NCBI GenBank assembly: GCA_002480525.1
Contig: DLCH01000051.1
Coordinates: forward strand, 65,194 to 72,771
From: Gammaproteobacteria bacterium UBA7803
GTDB lineage: Bacteria; Pseudomonadota; Gammaproteobacteria; Pseudomonadales; Azotimanducaceae
DNA: 7,578 nucleotides
Reading direction: 5' to 3'
The notes under the pieces: generated by a model
What the model was told of the DNA's origin: nothing
The model's database searches: none
Seen by the model: the letters and a program-made list of their open reading frames with translations, nothing else
Shown: positions 1 through 7,500 of the stretch, one piece after another
How the letters are laid out: every line of letters starts with the position of its first letter
Numbering within the stretch: the first letter of the stretch is position 1
Program-made: the position numbers and the translations under genes

Positions 1-230
1 AGCCGCCGGCGGCGGACGGCGGGCACAACGTCGACCACGTGTGCCTGCGGGTGGCGCCGTTCGACCCGGACGCCATCGCCGGGCACCTCGGGCGGCACGG
101 CGTCGAGCCGAGCGACGTGCGGCACGTCTACGGCGCCGAAGGCTTCGGCCCGTCCATCTACCTGAACGACCCCGAAGGCAACACGGTGGAGCTCAAGGGC
201 CCCGCCGAGCCCGCGTCCGGCGGCTCGTGA
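1..230 (+). CDS. VOC (glyoxalase-fold) family protein, 3' end only
   Basis: This is the C-terminal 75 residues of a vicinal-oxygen-chelate protein; the reading frame is open from base 3, so the start lies outside the window. The visible part has the strand motif DHVCLRV (residues 11-17) and the closing motif DPEGNTVELKG, preceded by YGAEGFGPSIYL. These are characteristic of the single-domain glyoxalase/bleomycin-resistance/fosfomycin-resistance superfamily. His12 and Glu63 sit where this family usually places metal ligands. VOC proteins of this type are commonly about 130 residues, so roughly 50-60 residues are probably missing upstream. They are cytosolic, metal-dependent isomerases, lyases, dioxygenases or thiol transferases, and the substrate cannot be told from this fragment. 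The TGA stop overlaps the GTG start of the next gene (GTGA), which suggests translational coupling and a shared transcript. The family call is confident; the activity is unknown. Confidence 0.88.
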   Translation, partial: PPAADGGHNVDHVCLRVAPFDPDAIAGHLGRHGVEPSDVRHVYGAEGFGPSIYLNDPEGNTVELKGPAEPASGGS

Positions 231-988
231 TCCGATTCGCGGGACTGCTGCTGATCGCCGGCGCCTGCCTGTCGCTGGCGGGCGCCCTGGCTTACCGGGC
301 CGACCAGTCGGCGCCCGAGCCCGTCGCCCTGCCGGACTTCTCCCAATGGCCGGCGGGCAAGGAACGGAAGGCCCGGTTCTTCGCCTTTCTGCGTCCGCTG
401 CTCGAGGCGGAGAACGCCCGCATCCGCGATGAGCGCCTGCGGCTGGAGGCGCTGGCGGCGCAATTGCCGGCAGGACTGTCCCGGCGCGACCGGGCCTGGC
501 TGGGAGACCTGGCGCGGGCCTACGACCTCGACCCGGCCATCCGCGGCCCGGCGGCGCAGATCGAGGCCCTGCTGCCCCGGGTCGACACGGTGCCGATCTC
601 CCTGGGGCTGGTGCAGGCGGCCAAGGAGTCGGCCTGGGGCACCTCCCGCTTCGCGGTGGAGGGCAACGCCCTGTTCGGGCAGCGCTGCTTCGAGGCCGGC
701 TGCGGGCTGGTCCCGGAGCGCCGCCGGCCCGGCCTCACCCACGAGGTGCGGCACTTCGACAGCCCGGCGGCGGCGGTGGCGAGCTACCTGCGCAATCTGA
801 ACACCCACCGTGACTACCGCAATTTCAGGCGCCTTCGGGCAGAACTGCGGGCCCGGGGCGAGCGCGTCACCGGGCACCGGCTGGCGGGCGCGATCGCCCG
901 CTATTCCGAGCGTCGGGAAGCCTACATCGAGGAGATCCGGCAGATGATCCATTTCAACGGCCTGGGACCGGTCGGCGACGATGTCTGA
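227..988 (+). CDS. Bax-like glucosaminidase domain protein, membrane-anchored
   Basis: This 253-residue protein resembles E. coli Bax (glucosaminidase-type domain, GH73-like), which is predicted to cleave the beta-1,4 bond next to N-acetylglucosamine in peptidoglycan. Residues 4-22 form a hydrophobic stretch after a short basic start, a signal anchor or signal peptide that places the rest in the periplasm. An Arg/Glu-rich, probably helical segment follows (about 45-80). The catalytic domain runs from about residue 120 to 245: PISLGLVQAAKESAWG carries the likely catalytic Glu134, then GNALFGQRCF, then SYLRNLNTHRDYRNFRRLR, then YSERREAYIEEIRQMI near the end, all typical of the Bax family. Cys154 and Cys159 could form a disulfide. 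The GTG start at 227 was chosen because it overlaps the upstream stop as GTGA and puts the hydrophobic segment at the N terminus. The longer frame from 41 is Arg-rich shadow sequence. Length is close to E. coli Bax (about 270). The family is well supported; the exact bond cut is inferred. Confidence 0.9.
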   Translation: MIRFAGLLLIAGACLSLAGALAYRADQSAPEPVALPDFSQWPAGKERKARFFAFLRPLLEAENARIRDERLRLEALAAQLPAGLSRRDRAWLGDLARAYDLDPAIRGPAAQIEALLPRVDTVPISLGLVQAAKESAWGTSRFAVEGNALFGQRCFEAGCGLVPERRRPGLTHEVRHFDSPAAAVASYLRNLNTHRDYRNFRRLRAELRARGERVTGHRLAGAIARYSERREAYIEEIRQMIHFNGLGPVGDDV

Positions 989-2108
989 TCGTCTGCGCCG
1001 TCGCATCGCGCTGGCCGCCGCCTGCCTGCTCGCCGCGGGCGCCGGCGCCTGCGATGCCGCCGACGGACGGCCCGGGGACCCGCCGGGCCCTCCCGCCGGC
1101 CACGCCGTGGTGCTGCTCTACCACCACGTCGCCGGGGATACGCCAGCCAGCACGTCGGTGACGCCCGGGACCTTCGAGCAGCACCTCGAGCACCTCGCCG
1201 CGAACGACTACCGGGTACTGTCCCTGAGCCGGGTGATCGAAGGCCTGCGGAACCCCGAGGGCGCGCCGCTGCCGCCCCGCGCCGTGGCCATCACCTTCGA
1301 CGACGCCTACGAGTCGGTATACCGGGAGGCGGCGCCGCGGCTGTCGCGCCGGGGCTGGCCGTTCGCGGTGTTCGTCAGCACGGACTACCTGGATCGGGGC
1401 TACGGCCACTACATGAGCTGGGACGAGCTGCGGGAACTGGAGGCCGGCGGCGCCGAGATCGGCAACCATTCGCTGGCCCACGGCCACTACGTCCACCGGC
1501 GCCCGGGCGAGGCCGAGGACGCCTGGCGCAATCGCATCAGCGCGGACATCCGCGGCGCCCAGCAGCGCCTGGAGACCGAACTCGACGCCCCGCTCCGGGT
1601 GCTGGCCTACCCCTACGGCGAGTTCGACCCGGCGCTCGCGGCGCTGACCCGGGAGCTCGGCTTCGTCGGCTTCGGGCAGCAGTCCGGGCCGGCGGGCCCG
1701 GGCATGGACCCGGCCACCCTGCCCCGGTTCCCCATGGCCAGCCGCTACGCGGACGTCGACGGGCTGGCCGAAAAGCTGCGGACCGTGCCCTTCGACGTCA
1801 CCGTGCTGTCGGACGTCGGCCCGGTGCTGACGCCGGACGCCGGCGCGCCCACGCTGCGGCTGCGCCTCGGCCCGGCGTCTGCCCGGCTCGACGCCCTCAA
1901 CTGCTTCGTGACGGGTCAGGGCGCACCCCGGGTCCGCTGGCTCGACCGGGCGGCCGGCGAGGTCGAGGTCACCGCCGGCGCGGCGCTGCCGGTGGGCCGC
2001 AGCAAGTACACCTGCACGGCGCCGGCCGCCGCCGGCGGCGGGGTCTTTCACTGGTACAGCCATCTGTGGATGAAGCCGCCGGCCAAGGGCGACTGGTACC
2101 CGGACTGA
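981..2108 (+). CDS. Exported polysaccharide deacetylase (CE4/NodB fold)
   Basis: This 375-residue protein is a metal-dependent carbohydrate esterase family 4 deacetylase, expected to remove N-acetyl groups from a GlcNAc-containing polymer (peptidoglycan, poly-GlcNAc or chitin-like). The start has a basic n-region (RLRRR) and a hydrophobic core to about residue 23, so it is exported. Cys24 follows AGA, an imperfect lipobox, so lipidation is possible but not secure. CE4 motifs appear in order: VVLLYHHV (43-50), TFDD with catalytic base/metal Asp107-Asp108, NHSLAH with metal ligands His163 and His167, and AYPYGEFD (209-216). After the NodB domain a region of about 75 residues (from about 290) forms a beta-rich C-terminal module. 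It has Cys308 and Cys345 positioned for a disulfide and ends in FHWYSHLW. This tail resembles accessory tails I associate with gammaproteobacterial CE4 proteins. The ATG lies 8 bases inside the glucosaminidase gene with no strong Shine-Dalgarno, so coupled translation is likely. Substrate is unresolved. Confidence 0.92.
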   Translation: MSDRLRRRIALAAACLLAAGAGACDAADGRPGDPPGPPAGHAVVLLYHHVAGDTPASTSVTPGTFEQHLEHLAANDYRVLSLSRVIEGLRNPEGAPLPPRAVAITFDDAYESVYREAAPRLSRRGWPFAVFVSTDYLDRGYGHYMSWDELRELEAGGAEIGNHSLAHGHYVHRRPGEAEDAWRNRISADIRGAQQRLETELDAPLRVLAYPYGEFDPALAALTRELGFVGFGQQSGPAGPGMDPATLPRFPMASRYADVDGLAEKLRTVPFDVTVLSDVGPVLTPDAGAPTLRLRLGPASARLDALNCFVTGQGAPRVRWLDRAAGEVEVTAGAALPVGRSKYTCTAPAAAGGGVFHWYSHLWMKPPAKGDWYPD

Positions 2109-2113
2109 GCGCC

Positions 2114-2137
2114 GGCGACCGGTCCGACCCGGCCGCC
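2114..2137. terminator. Possible hairpin between convergent genes
   Basis: The 38-base gap between two converging genes contains an imperfect inverted repeat. The left arm GGCG-A-CCGG pairs with the right arm CCGG-C-CGCC around a 6-base loop (2123-2128), with one A/C mismatch in the stem. Being nearly symmetric, it could act on both transcripts. No run of T follows on either strand, so it is not a canonical intrinsic terminator. In DNA this rich in G and C, such stems also arise by chance. Confidence 0.3.
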
Positions 2138-2146
2138 AGCCGCCTG

Positions 2147-3526
2147 TCATCCGCCCTCGGCGAACATCCTGAGCTCCCAGTCGGTCACCGTCTGCTGGAA
2201 GCGTTCGAGCTGCCAGCGCCGGTCGCTGACGAAGGCTTCGACGAAGCTTTCCCCGAGCACGTCCCGGGCGATGCGTGAGCCCTCGAACGCCTCGATGGCG
2301 GCCTCGAAGGTCAGCGGCAAGGCAGGCTCCGGCGCGGCCTCGAGGTGCCAGCCGCTGCCGCTCACCGGCGCCGGCGGCTCGCGCCGCTCGGCCAGGCCGA
2401 GCCGCCCGGCGGCGAGCACCGCGGTGAGCCCGAGGTGGGGCGACACGTCTGCGCCCGCCAGCCGCATCTCCACCCGGGCGCTGGCCGGGGCGTCCGCCAG
2501 CACCCGATGGGCCACGGTCTTGTTGTCGATGCCCCAGGTGTTGTTCAGCGGCGTGAACAGGCCCGGCGCGAACCGCCGGTAGGAGTTCAGGTTCGGCGCC
2601 AGCAGCAGCATCAGCTCCGGCAGATACGCCTGCAGCCCGCCGACGAACCAGCGCAGCTCATCGCTGACGCCGTGGCGCCCGTCCGGATCGTGAAACACCG
2701 GACGCCCGCTGTCCCGGTCGCGCAGCGACACGTTGAAGTGCGCCCCGCAGCCCTGGTGCTGAGGATGCCAGCGGGCCATGAACGACATCATGAAGCCGTG
2801 GCGCCGGGCCAGCAGCTTGGCGACGTTCTTGTAGAGCGCGGCGTTGTCGGCGATGCGCACGCCGGTGGTGGGCCGCAGGCTGCTCTCCAGCAGGTACATG
2901 AACTCGGTGTGCTGGCACTCCAGCGGCACGTCCATGGCTTCGCAGACCCGGTTCAGCTCGTCGAGATAGGCGAGCTCCGCCGGGTCGCCCACAAGCTGAT
3001 AGGGCGGCGCGTAGCCGCGCCGCAGGCGCAGCGCTTCCGCGGACTTGCCGGCCAGCGACGCCGCGGTCTCGTCCAGCGCCACCGATTCCATCTCCAGGGC
3101 GCCGACCACTTCGAGACCCAGCTCGTCCCAGCGCGCCAGCTCCGTGCTGAGCTGACCGCGGCTGCAGTAGGCCCGGGTGGCGTCGACGAACTCGCCGATC
3201 AGCAGCAGGCCGGGGCCGCCCGGCTCCAGCGGGAAGTCCCGGCAGCTCGCAGGGTCCATGCGCAGCACGCCGTCGCCGAACTGCCGGGCCGGATCCGCCA
3301 GCGGGTGGCTGGCGACCATGTCGGTGCCCGACGGAGCCGCGGCGAGGATCGCCGCCACCAGATGGGCGCCCTCGGTCATCGACTTCTCGAGGTTCGCCAC
3401 GTGATAGCGCTTGGCGATCAGATGGCCGTGGCCGTCGAACATGCCCAGGTGCACGTGTGACAGGCCGCGCTCCTCGGCCCGGTGCAGAACCGCGGCCACC
3501 TGCGCCGCATCCGGCGCCCACGTCAC
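2147..3526 (-). CDS. Glutamine-synthetase-family ligase (divergent)
   Basis: This 459-residue protein has the length and layout of a type I glutamine-synthetase-family enzyme. These enzymes use ATP to activate a carboxylate, usually glutamate, as acyl phosphate and couple it to ammonia or an amine. The N-terminal beta-grasp part carries MFDGHGHLIAKR (about 29-40). The catalytic part has QHTEFMYLLE (205-214), ADNAALYKNVAKLLARRHG, GCGAHFNVSL (259-268), YRRFAPG (316-322), TPLNNTWGIDNKTVAHR (325-341) and RVEMRLAGADVSPH (351-364). Glu208, His263, Glu353 and Arg355 fit expected metal/nucleotide and substrate positions. The usual GPGQxE loop is absent and the usual HVHQSL is HFNVSL, so ordinary glutamine synthesis is unlikely; a gamma-glutamyl-amine ligase or another amine/carboxylate ligase fits better. 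The GTG start at 3526 overlaps the upstream TGA as GTGA. The longer frame to 3658 adds only Arg-rich sequence inside the neighbour. The substrate is unknown. Confidence 0.88.
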   Translation of the reverse strand: MTWAPDAAQVAAVLHRAEERGLSHVHLGMFDGHGHLIAKRYHVANLEKSMTEGAHLVAAILAAAPSGTDMVASHPLADPARQFGDGVLRMDPASCRDFPLEPGGPGLLLIGEFVDATRAYCSRGQLSTELARWDELGLEVVGALEMESVALDETAASLAGKSAEALRLRRGYAPPYQLVGDPAELAYLDELNRVCEAMDVPLECQHTEFMYLLESSLRPTTGVRIADNAALYKNVAKLLARRHGFMMSFMARWHPQHQGCGAHFNVSLRDRDSGRPVFHDPDGRHGVSDELRWFVGGLQAYLPELMLLLAPNLNSYRRFAPGLFTPLNNTWGIDNKTVAHRVLADAPASARVEMRLAGADVSPHLGLTAVLAAGRLGLAERREPPAPVSGSGWHLEAAPEPALPLTFEAAIEAFEGSRIARDVLGESFVEAFVSDRRWQLERFQQTVTDWELRMFAEGG

Positions 3527-4410
3527 GACCGGCCTCCGCCGCCGGCCCCGTCGAGATCGACGTCGTCGTACAGCGGCGACGACGCCTTCATGAACCGCAG
3601 CATCATGCGGTGACTGGCCACCAGGGCGTCGCCCCGGTAGGCGAAGGAATCGAACCACAGCGATTCGGTTCTGGGACTCTCACTCAAGGCGACCACCTCC
3701 GCGGTGACACGATAACGTTCGCCGAGCAGCAGCGGCCCGGCATGGTGGGCGACCTCGATGGCGCCGAACAGTCCCACGGCCTCTCCGAGGCTGCCCTCGA
3801 GGCCCCGCATGGGCACGCCCCAGAGCAGTTCCACGGCGGTGGACGGGGTGGCCACCGGACCGCCCCAGGGCGACGCCTCGCCGTACCAGCGCAGCGGATC
3901 GCTGATGGCGCCGGCGGCGTAGCGGGCGAGCTGCTTCTCGCCGGTGAGGGTCTCGTGCCATTCGCCGAGCGACTGCCCCGCCGCGAGGCCGCGCAGGATG
4001 CGCAGCCGTTCCGGCGCCGTGGCGCGCAGGTCCCGGGTGCGCAGCGCCGAGGCGCTGTGGTCGCCGACCGACGCCGTGCCCTCGGCCACCGCCAGGTCGT
4101 CTTCGCGACGCACCCACACCCGCACGGGCTGCTGCTCGCGGGGCACCTCGCACAGCGCCTGCACCCGCTCGCCGTCGGTGGTGGCGTTCTGGAAGTACAT
4201 GGACAGCGCGCCGTCCTCGAACCAGCGCTTGCCGTACTCCTCGACCAGCAGCGCGGCGCACTGATCCATGTGGATGTTGCCGGCCACGGTGCCACCGCGA
4301 AAACCCAGCCGGGTCGCCGTGCCGTCGTCGTGGATGCTGCCGGCGCCCGCGTCCGCCGACCAGTTGCGCGCCGCCCAGAACGGGCGGCTGGCGATCTCCC
4401 CTTGCGTCAT
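3523..4410 (-). CDS. Putative double-hotdog (MaoC/FAS1-like dehydratase or thioesterase) protein
   Basis: This 295-residue cytosolic protein has no signal peptide or membrane segment. Its pattern looks like two hotdog folds in tandem. The first half has RLGFRGGTVAGNIHMDQ (34-50), then a long helix and SMYFQNATTDGERVQALCEVP (70-90). The second half has YAAGAISDPLRWYGEA (164-179), PWGGPVATPS (181-190), and closing strands LLLGERYRVTAEVVALSESPR (227-247) and ALVASHRMMLRFM (262-274). This resembles the FAS1-like/MaoC acyl-CoA dehydratase group, where a GD-x-NPxH motif supplies the catalytic Asp and His. Here the equivalent is SDPLRWY, so the canonical pair is not evident and the reaction may differ (hydratase, thioesterase or a binding role). 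The ATG at 4410 is preceded by GGGGAGGG at 6 bases spacing, a strong ribosome-binding site. The stop overlaps the start of the glutamine-synthetase-like gene, so the two are coupled. The CDS is certain; the fold assignment is a recognition guess. Confidence 0.72.
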   Translation of the reverse strand: MTQGEIASRPFWAARNWSADAGAGSIHDDGTATRLGFRGGTVAGNIHMDQCAALLVEEYGKRWFEDGALSMYFQNATTDGERVQALCEVPREQQPVRVWVRREDDLAVAEGTASVGDHSASALRTRDLRATAPERLRILRGLAAGQSLGEWHETLTGEKQLARYAAGAISDPLRWYGEASPWGGPVATPSTAVELLWGVPMRGLEGSLGEAVGLFGAIEVAHHAGPLLLGERYRVTAEVVALSESPRTESLWFDSFAYRGDALVASHRMMLRFMKASSPLYDDVDLDGAGGGGRS

Positions 4411-4552
4411 CGGTCACCCTCCCCGTGGGCGCTCTCCTCCGACCGTGGCGCCCATGCTAAGCCAAAGCCGCCGCGCGAGTCTCCCGTACCCGCCCCGACC
4501 GCAACTCCGGTACCCTTGCGGATTGCCGACATTCACAACCCCACGGAAAGCC
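4411..4552. promoter_or_regulatory. Divergent intergenic control region
   Basis: These 142 bases separate two divergently transcribed units and must hold both promoters if the genes are transcribed from here. On the minus strand TAGCAT (4454-4459) is the best -10-like box for the hotdog/ligase operon, with only a weak GAGACT candidate 18 bases further upstream. On the plus strand TACCCT (4511-4516) is a weak -10-like box for the carboxylase. Repeats include a perfect 7-base inverted repeat (4426-4432 with 4448-4454, 22 bases centre to centre), a direct repeat of GTACCC (4486-4491 and 4510-4515, 24 bases apart) and near-tandem TTGCGGA/TTGCCGA (4516-4529). Any of these could bind a regulator, but each is short enough to occur by chance. 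GGAAAG (4545-4550) is a modest ribosome-binding site just before the carboxylase ATG. Confidence 0.5.
4417..4424 (-). promoter_or_regulatory. Shine-Dalgarno of the hotdog-like gene
   Basis: Read on the minus strand, GGGGAGGG lies 6 bases before the ATG at 4410. It is a strong match to the anti-Shine-Dalgarno sequence and fixes this start over the ATG seven bases further upstream, which is in another frame. Confidence 0.75.
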
Positions 4553-7500
4553 ATGTTTCAACGCCTGCTGATCGCCAACCGCGGCGAGATCGCCATCCGC
4601 ATCGCCGACGCGGCCGCCGGGCTCGGTATCGAGACCGTCGCCGTGCACACCGCCGACGACGCCGCCTGCCTGCACGTGGTCCGGGCCGACCGGGCGGTGC
4701 AGCTTCCGGGCACCGGCGCGGCAGGCTACCTGGATGCCGCGGCCGTGGTCGCCGCCGCCGTCGACGCCGGCTGCGACGCGGTCCATCCCGGCTACGGGTT
4801 TCTCGCCGAGCGGGCGGACTTCGCCCGCCGGGTGATCGACGCCGGCCTGACCTTCGTCGGTCCGCGCCCGGAGATCCTCGAGAGCTTCGGCCACAAGGTC
4901 ACCGCCCGGTCGCTGGCGGCCGAAGCGGGCGTCGAGGTGCTGCCGGGCACCATGAGCCCCACCAGCGCGGAGGAGGCACTGGCATTCTTCGAATCCCTCC
5001 CCGCCGGCGCGGCCATGGTGATCAAGGCGGTGGCCGGCGGCGGCGGCCGGGGCATGCGCATCGTGCGCACCGCCGCCGAAGTCGCCGCGGCCCACGAGCG
5101 CTGCACCTCCGAGGCCCTGGCCGCCTTCGGCAGCGGCGAGGTCTACGTGGAGCGACTGGTGGAGCGGGCCAGGCACATCGAGGTCCAGATCGTCGGCGAC
5201 CGTCACGGCGGTGTCGGCCATCTCTGGGAGCGGGAGTGCACCCTGCAGCGGCGCCACCAGAAGCTGGTGGAGCTGGCGCCCAGCGCCTCCCTGCCCGCGG
5301 ACCTGCGGGGCGCCATCGTCGACGCCGCGGTGGCCCTGGCGCGCCATGCCGGCTACGACAATCTGGGCACCATGGAATTCCTGGTCGACGACGCGGCGAC
5401 GGAGCCGGTTCCCCTGTTCATCGAAGCCAACGCCCGGCTGCAGGTGGAGCACACGGTGACCGAGGCCGTGACCGGCGTGGACCTCGTCCGCACGCAGCTC
5501 CGCCTCGCCGACGGCGCGACCCTGGGGGCACTCGGCCTCGCCGAACCGCCGCCCGTCCGCGGGCGCGCGGTGCAGCTCCGCGTCAACATGGAGACCATGC
5601 AGGAGGACGGCGGCACCCGGCCGGCCGGCGGCACCCTGCGACGCTTCCAGCCGCCCACCGGCGCCGGCGTGCGCGTGGACACCCTCGGCTATGCGGGCTA
5701 CGCCACCAGCGGGGCCTTCGACTCGCTGCTCGCCAAGGTGATCGTGCACGAGCCCGAGCCGGATCTCGGCGCCCTGCTGCGCCGCGCCGACCGGGCGCTG
5801 GCTGCCTTCCAGATCGACGGGGTCGCCACCAACCGGCCGTTTCTGCGCGCCCTGGTGAGTCATCCGGCGGTGCGGGACGACGCCGTCTACACCCGCTTCG
5901 TCGAGGATCACGTCGGCGAGCTGGTCCGGGCCATGCCCGCCGACGCGGATGCCCTGCCCGGCGGCGAGCCCGCCGCCGCCGACGCGGCGCCGACGCTGGA
6001 CACTCCGCCCGGCGTCGAGGCGGTGACGGCGCCCATGCAGGGCACGATCGTCAGCATCGGCGTGGCCCCCGGGGACGTGGTCCACGCTGGCCAGGAGGTG
6101 GCGATCATGGAAGCCATGAAGATGGAGCACGTGATCACCGCCGCCGTCGGCGGCACGGTCTCCGAGGTGCTCGCGGCGCCCGCCGAGACGCTGCGGGAAG
6201 GCCAGGCGCTGCTCACCATCGAAGCCGGCGAGGGCGCCGAGGCGGCCGCCGCCGTGACCACCGAGATGGACCTGGAACGCATCCGGCCGGACCTCCAGGA
6301 AGCCTTCGACCGGCACGCCTACGGGCTGGACGAGAACCGTCCCGACGCGGTGGAGAAGCGCCACGCCCGGGGGCACCGTACGGCCCGGGAGAACATCGAG
6401 GATCTGGTCGACCCCGGCTCGTTTCTCGAATACGGCCCGCTGATGATCGCCGCCCAGCGGCGCCGCCGTTCCGTGCAGGACTTGATGGAACGCACCAGCG
6501 GCGACGGCATGGTGGCCGGCGTCGGCACGGTCAACGGCGACCGCTTCCCGGCGGACCGGGCCCGGGTGATCGCCATGTCCTACGACTACATGGTGCTGGC
6601 CGGCACCCAGGGCCACATGAACCACCTGAAGAAGGACCGGCTGTTCGAGCTGGCCGAGCACAACCGCCTGCCGGTGGTGCTGTTCGCCGAGGGCGGCGGC
6701 GGCCGGCCCGGCGACACCGACGGCACCGGCGTCGCCGGCCTCGACTGCTATGCCTTCAACTACTTCGCGCGCCTGTCCGGGCTGGTACCGCTGGTGGGCA
6801 TCACCAACGGCTACTGCTTCGCCGGCAACGCCGCCCTGCTCGGCTGCTGCGACGTGATCATCGCCACCGAGGGATCGAACATCGGCATGGGCGGCCCGGC
6901 CATGGTGGAAGGGGGCGGCCTCGGCGCGTTCAAGCCCACGGACATCGGCCCGCTGGACGTGCAGATCGACAACGGCGTGGTGGACATCGCGGTGCGGGAC
7001 GAGGCCGAGGCCACCGCCGTGGCGAAGCAATACCTGAGCTACTTCCAGGGTCCGGTGGACGACTGGTCCTGCGCCGACCAGCGCATCCTGCGCCACCTGA
7101 TTCCGGAGAACCGGCTGCGCGTCTACGACGTCCGCCAGGTCATCGAGCACCTCGCCGACACCGGCTCGGTGCTGGAGCTGCGTCCCCGCTACGGCGACGG
7201 CATGATCACCGTGCTGGCCCGGGTGGAGGGCCGGCCCGTCGGCATCGTCGCCAACAACCCGACCCACCTCGGCGGCGCCATCGACAGCGTCGGCGCGGAC
7301 AAGGCCGCCCGCTTCATGCAGCTCTGCGACGCCTTCGACGTGCCGCTGCTGTTCCTGTGCGACACGCCCGGCTTCATGGTCGGCCCGGAGGCGGAGAAGT
7401 CCGCCCAGGTGCGGCGCTTCGCCCGCATGTTCGTCACCGGCGCCAACGTCAGCGTGCCGTTCTTCACCATCGTGCTGCGCAAAGGCTACGGGCTCGGCGC

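Noticed and set aside
39..41. GTG as the start of the VOC protein
   Set aside because: The frame is open upstream to the window edge and the preceding residues (HNVDH) belong to the VOC strand motif, so the real start is outside the window.
41..226. N-terminal extension of the glucosaminidase frame
   Set aside because: The extra 62 residues are Arg-rich out-of-frame translation of the VOC gene and would bury the signal anchor.
158..1006. A 282-codon minus-strand frame opposite the glucosaminidase
   Set aside because: Shadow frame; the plus strand has the catalytic-domain signature of the Bax family.
954..2150. A 398-codon minus-strand frame opposite the deacetylase
   Set aside because: Arg/Gly/Ala-rich shadow of a gene with complete CE4 motifs; no recognisable domain.
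2345..3460. A 371-codon plus-strand frame opposite the glutamine-synthetase-like gene
   Set aside because: Low-complexity Arg/Gln/His-rich translation without motifs; the minus-strand frame has clear family motifs.
3527..3658. N-terminal extension of the glutamine-synthetase-like frame
   Set aside because: The extra 44 residues are Arg/Gly-rich translation of the hotdog gene's 3' end; the GTG at 3526 has stop/start coupling and gives a normal family length.
5028..5052. GGC-rich run that looks like a simple repeat
   Set aside because: It encodes the conserved glycine-rich ATP-grasp loop of biotin carboxylase, so coding constraint explains it.
4457..7267. A 936-codon open frame on the minus strand opposite the carboxylase
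   Set aside because: It is antisense to an unmistakable carboxylase, its translation is rich in His, Gly, Val and Ala with no family motif, and such long antisense frames are expected in very GC-rich genes.
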